DNA of 8,997 nucleotides from an uncultured Alphaproteobacteria bacterium (GTDB lineage: Bacteria > Pseudomonadota > Alphaproteobacteria > Micavibrionales > Micavibrionaceae), in assembly GCA_934538895.1 (NCBI GenBank), contig CAKTCH010000044.1, positions 1 to 8,997 on the forward strand, in the 5' to 3' direction. Below are positions 6,074 through 8,997 of this stretch, in pieces; positions within the stretch are counted from its first letter, which is position 1; the number at the start of each line of letters is the position of its first letter. The notes beneath the pieces are model-generated. The model saw nothing but the letters and a program-made list of their open reading frames with translations. It was not told where the DNA came from and searched no databases. The translations under genes and the position numbers were made by a program.

Positions 6074-8680
6074 TTAAGCCGCCACTTTGCCAGCGGCGGG
6101 TTTGCCGACCCTGAAATCGAGGTCATCGGCTTTGACGCCGACATTCACGGTGGCGCCGTCTTCGATGCCACCTTCAAGGATCAATTGCGCTAGTTTATTC
6201 TGTAAATTCGTCTGGATTACGCGCTTGAGCGGGCGGGCGCCGTAAGCCGGGTCGTAACCCTTATCGGCGAGCCATTCCCTGGCGGCGTCATCCAGATTAA
6301 GCGTGATGCGGCGATCGGCCAGCAGCTTGCGCAGGTGGGTCAGCTGGATATCGACGATGCCTGACATCTGTGCGCGGCCCAGACGGCGGAACAGCAGGAT
6401 TTCGTCGAGACGGTTGATGAATTCGGGGCGGAATTTGGCGCGGACCCTGTCCATCACCTGATTGCGGACGGATTCCACATCGCCGCCTTCCGGCAGGTCG
6501 CGCAGCGCCTCGGCACCCAGGTTAGACGTCAGGATCAGCACCGTATTGGTGAAATCGACCGTGCGGCCCTGCCCGTCGGTCAGGCGGCCATCGTCCAGAA
6601 CCTGTAGCAGCACGTTAAAGACGTCCGTATGGGCTTTTTCCACCTCATCGAACAGGACGACCTGATACGGGCGACGGCGGACGGCCTCGGTCAACACCCC
6701 GCCTTCCTCGTACCCGACATAGCCGGGGGGGGCGCCGATCAGGCGGGCGACGGAATGTTGTTCCATGAATTCCGACATATCGATACGTACCAGAGCGGTA
6801 TCGTCGTCGAACAGGAACTCGGCCAACGCCTTGGTCAGCTCGGTTTTCCCCACCCCGGTAGGCCCAAGGAACAGGAACGAACCGATCGGGCGGTTGGGGT
6901 CCTGCAACCCTGCCCGTGCCCGGCGGACGGCGTTGGCGACGGCGTGGACGGCGGCATCCTGTCCGACCACGCGCTGACTCAGTCTGGTTTCCATAGCCAG
7001 CAATTTCTCGCGTTCGCCCGCCAGCATCTTATCGACGGGGATGCCCGTCCATTTGCTGACCACGGCGGCGATATCGTCCTCGGTCACTTCCTCGTTGATG
7101 AGGTTGCGTTCGGTCGTGGTCTGGCTGGCGCGTTCGAGGCCGCGTTCCAGTTCGGGGATGGTGCCGTATTTGATCTCCCCGGCCTTGGCCCAGTCGCCCG
7201 CGCGCTCGGCCTGATCGAGTTCGATACGGGCCTTTTCAAGCTCCTCCTTAAACTTCTGCCCGGCGGAAAGTTTTTCTTTTTCCGATTGCCAAATTTTCGT
7301 TAATTCAGAAGATTTTAACTCAAGTTCTTCAAGTTCTTTCTCAAGTTTCTCAAGACGCTCTTTCGACCCGCGGTCGCTCTCTTTCCTGAGGGCTTCGCGT
7401 TCGATTTTCAGCTGGATGATGCGGCGGTCATATTCGTCGATCTGCTCGGGCTTGCTGTCCACCTGCATCCGCAGGCGGCTGGAGGCTTCATCGATCAAAT
7501 CGATAGCCTTATCAGGGAGAAAGCGGTCGGTGATATAGCGGTTGGAAAGCGTTGCGGCGCTCACAATCGCGGCATCGGTGATACGCACGCCGTGGTGCAC
7601 TTCGTATTTTTCCTTTAATCCCCGCAGGATAGAGATCGTATCTTCAACCGTCGGTTCTGACACGAAAACGGGCTGGAAGCGCCGCGCCAGCGCGGCATCC
7701 TTCTCGATATATTTGCGATATTCATCAAGCGTGGTCGCGCCGACCATATGCAGCTCGCCCCGGGAAAGTGCGGGTTTCAGCATATTAGAGGCATCCATCG
7801 CCCCGTCCGCCTTGCCAGCGCCTACCAGCGTATGTAGCTCATCGAGAAAGATAACGATTTCCCCGGCATGGGCGCGGATTTCGTCCATGACGGCTTTCAG
7901 GCGCTCCTCGAACTCGCCGCGAAATTTGGCCCCCGCCACCATGGCGCTTAAATCCAGCGCCATCAGGCGCTTGCCCTGAAGGCTTTCCGGCACGTCGCCA
8001 TTGATAATGCGCAGCGCCAGCCCCTCGGCAATGGCGGTTTTACCCACCCCCGGCTCGCCGATCAGGACAGGGTTGTTCTTGGTACGGCGGGACAGCACCT
8101 GCACGGTGCGGCGGATTTCCTCGTCCCGGCCAATCACCGGGTCCAGCTTGCCGTCACGGGCGGCCTCGGTCAGGTCACGGGCATATTTGTTCAGGGCGTC
8201 GAACTGGCCCTCCGCCGTGGCAGAGTCGGCGGTGCGGCCCTTGCGGCGCTTGTTCACGGCATCATTCAGGGTTTGCGGGGTTACGCCCGCATCGGTCAGG
8301 ATTTCCTCGACATGGCTGCCGCGCAGGAGTGACATGGCCTGCAAAACGCGATCGCCGGAGATAAATTTATCGCCCGATTTTTCAGCCAATAACAATGCGC
8401 TATCAAGCATTTTTGCCAAATCGGTTGAAATACGTAAGCCCCCCGCTCCCGACCCTGTGACGACCGGGATTTTGACAATGGCCTCATCGGTCTTGCGGGC
8501 CACTTTATTAGGGTCGCCGCCCGCCTCGCGGATCAATTTCTGAATCAGCTGCTCTTCATCGTCCAGCATTACGCGCAGGAGATGTTCAGGCTCCAGCGAC
8601 TGATGCTTGTTCTGCATCGCCAGCGTCTGTGCCTTTTGCAGATAACCCTTTGATTTTTCTGTGAATTTATCGAAATCCAT
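6074..8680 (-). CDS. clpB: ATP-dependent chaperone ClpB
   Basis: 868 residues, full length. ClpB is a cytosolic hexameric AAA+ disaggregase that works with DnaK to pull polypeptides from aggregates. Order: N-terminal Clp repeat domain (1-145); NBD1 with Walker A GEPGVGKT (208-215), Walker B IFLDE (277-281), pore loop AKFRGE (251-256), arginine finger in LARRF (331-335); coiled-coil M-domain (about 408-525), here Lys/Glu-rich; NBD2 with Walker A GPTGVGKT (606-613), pore loop GYVGYEEGG (653-661), Walker B LFDE (676-679), arginine finger in FINRLDE (754-760) and sensor-2 GARPLKR (814-820). The M-domain separates it from ClpA, and the absence of a ClpP-binding IGF/L loop fits ClpB. The first pore loop has Phe where E. 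coli has Tyr, a conservative change. The ATG at 8680 has GAGG 7 bases upstream. An AT-rich patch at about 7270-7350 encodes the coiled coil. ClpB is normally heat-shock induced; no clear heat-shock promoter is visible here. Confidence 0.98.
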   Translation of the reverse strand: MDFDKFTEKSKGYLQKAQTLAMQNKHQSLEPEHLLRVMLDDEEQLIQKLIREAGGDPNKVARKTDEAIVKIPVVTGSGAGGLRISTDLAKMLDSALLLAEKSGDKFISGDRVLQAMSLLRGSHVEEILTDAGVTPQTLNDAVNKRRKGRTADSATAEGQFDALNKYARDLTEAARDGKLDPVIGRDEEIRRTVQVLSRRTKNNPVLIGEPGVGKTAIAEGLALRIINGDVPESLQGKRLMALDLSAMVAGAKFRGEFEERLKAVMDEIRAHAGEIVIFLDELHTLVGAGKADGAMDASNMLKPALSRGELHMVGATTLDEYRKYIEKDAALARRFQPVFVSEPTVEDTISILRGLKEKYEVHHGVRITDAAIVSAATLSNRYITDRFLPDKAIDLIDEASSRLRMQVDSKPEQIDEYDRRIIQLKIEREALRKESDRGSKERLEKLEKELEELELKSSELTKIWQSEKEKLSAGQKFKEELEKARIELDQAERAGDWAKAGEIKYGTIPELERGLERASQTTTERNLINEEVTEDDIAAVVSKWTGIPVDKMLAGEREKLLAMETRLSQRVVGQDAAVHAVANAVRRARAGLQDPNRPIGSFLFLGPTGVGKTELTKALAEFLFDDDTALVRIDMSEFMEQHSVARLIGAPPGYVGYEEGGVLTEAVRRRPYQVVLFDEVEKAHTDVFNVLLQVLDDGRLTDGQGRTVDFTNTVLILTSNLGAEALRDLPEGGDVESVRNQVMDRVRAKFRPEFINRLDEILLFRRLGRAQMSGIVDIQLTHLRKLLADRRITLNLDDAAREWLADKGYDPAYGARPLKRVIQTNLQNKLAQLILEGGIEDGATVNVGVKADDLDFRVGKPAAGKVAA

Positions 8681-8897
8681 CTTGCAACCTCTTTATAAAG
8701 CAGGCCCTTCATTCTATCAGAACAACACATGGGAAAGCGTTAAGATCCTGATATCCCTAGCCTATACCCATGACATGAACTTACCATGATAAAAATCAAG
8801 TGATGCATAGGATTTTTTACCTAAAAATTTAAGTGCAATCTCCAGTATACAAAGATTTCACTTGAACCCCCGCAAGACTTCCCTCTATTGTCGAACT
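8681..8897. promoter_or_regulatory. non-coding region upstream of clpB
   Basis: No gene fits here. The block at 8760-8875 is AT-rich and must contain the clpB promoter. On the minus strand, CCCATGT (about 8725-8731) resembles the -10 of heat-shock promoters (CCCCATnT), but no CTTGAA-like -35 stands 13-17 bases before it. A TATACT and a CTTGAT further upstream lack well-spaced partners. Promoter position is therefore unresolved. Confidence 0.35.
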
Positions 8898-8987
8898 ACT
8901 AGCTGCACTCGCAGCTAGTGGGGCTTGATAACCCCTGTCAAATGCGGTTTGTGAACCGTCATTCACTCCTCGACTCTGGTCGGGGAG
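8898..8987. other. cluster of four consecutive hairpins, possible structured RNA or leader
   Basis: Four stem-loops follow one another almost without gaps. (1) 8898-8919: perfect 9-pair stem ACTAGCTGC/GCAGCTAGT, loop ACTC. (2) 8920-8935: GGGG/CCCC, loop of 8. (3) 8945-8958: CGGTT/AACCG, loop TGTG. (4) 8966-8987: CTCCTCGAC/GTCGGGGAG, 9 pairs including one T-G, loop TCTG. The T-G pair in stem 4 is a proper wobble only if the plus strand is transcribed. There is no T-run, no ORF and no match I recognise to tRNA, tmRNA, RNase P RNA, a known riboswitch or an insertion-sequence end. It could be the leader of a plus-strand gene beyond the right edge, or a small RNA cut by the window. Confidence 0.4.
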
Positions 8988-8997
8988 GTTTGCGTGT

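Noticed and set aside
7300..7360. Repetitive AAG/TTC-rich AT patch inside clpB as an insertion or foreign segment
   Set aside because: It encodes the Lys/Glu heptads of the normal ClpB M-domain coiled coil; length and flanking sequence match the family.
8725..8731. CCCATGT upstream of clpB as a heat-shock sigma-32 -10 element
   Set aside because: No CTTGAA-like -35 at 13-17 bases; one half of a promoter by itself is not support.
8860..8997. tRNA, tmRNA or group II intron end at the right edge
   Set aside because: No cloverleaf, no CCA-proximal T-arm geometry, no intron domain V-like hairpin; only generic stem-loops are visible.

Overview
The window looks like a chromosomal segment of an alphaproteobacterium with moderately high GC. 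The evidence is the type of Rrf2 regulator, the ClpB and leucyl aminopeptidase sequences, and a palindromic repeat of a kind I recall from Rickettsiales and other genomes. No genus can be named from the sequence. There is no rRNA, no recognisable tRNA, no CRISPR array, no transposase and no phage gene.

Layout. A truncated Rrf2-family iron-sulfur regulator (NsrR-like) runs off the left edge. About 300 bases with no convincing gene follow, then a short minus-strand ORF whose start overlaps the start of a plus-strand M17 leucyl aminopeptidase (812-2248). Everything from 2305 to 8680 is on the minus strand. In transcription order this is clpB (8680-6074), a protein with the Tiki/ChaN/TraB-type motif set (about 5977-4910), a roughly 390-base gap with a palindromic repeat and a nested hairpin, a predicted outer-membrane lipoprotein (4476-3724), and a MurC/Mpl-like Mur ligase (3720-2305). 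The aminopeptidase and the Mur ligase converge with only 56 bases between them. The last 317 bases, upstream of clpB, have no gene but carry four consecutive hairpins close to the right edge.

How the genes relate. The lipoprotein and Mur ligase are 3 bases apart and are almost certainly one transcript, which ties an envelope lipoprotein to muropeptide ligation or recycling. The Mur ligase is unusual: its overall architecture is MurC/Mpl, but its P-loop and C-terminal His-Asn-Pro motif look like those of MurD and MurE. ClpB and the aminopeptidase are general protein quality-control and turnover genes. The Tiki-like gene is locally AT-rich and sits between housekeeping genes, so it may have been acquired.

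Best candidates for something undescribed: the Tiki-like protein, the mixed-motif Mur ligase with its lipoprotein partner, and the hairpin cluster at 8898-8987. I see no complete new multi-gene system.
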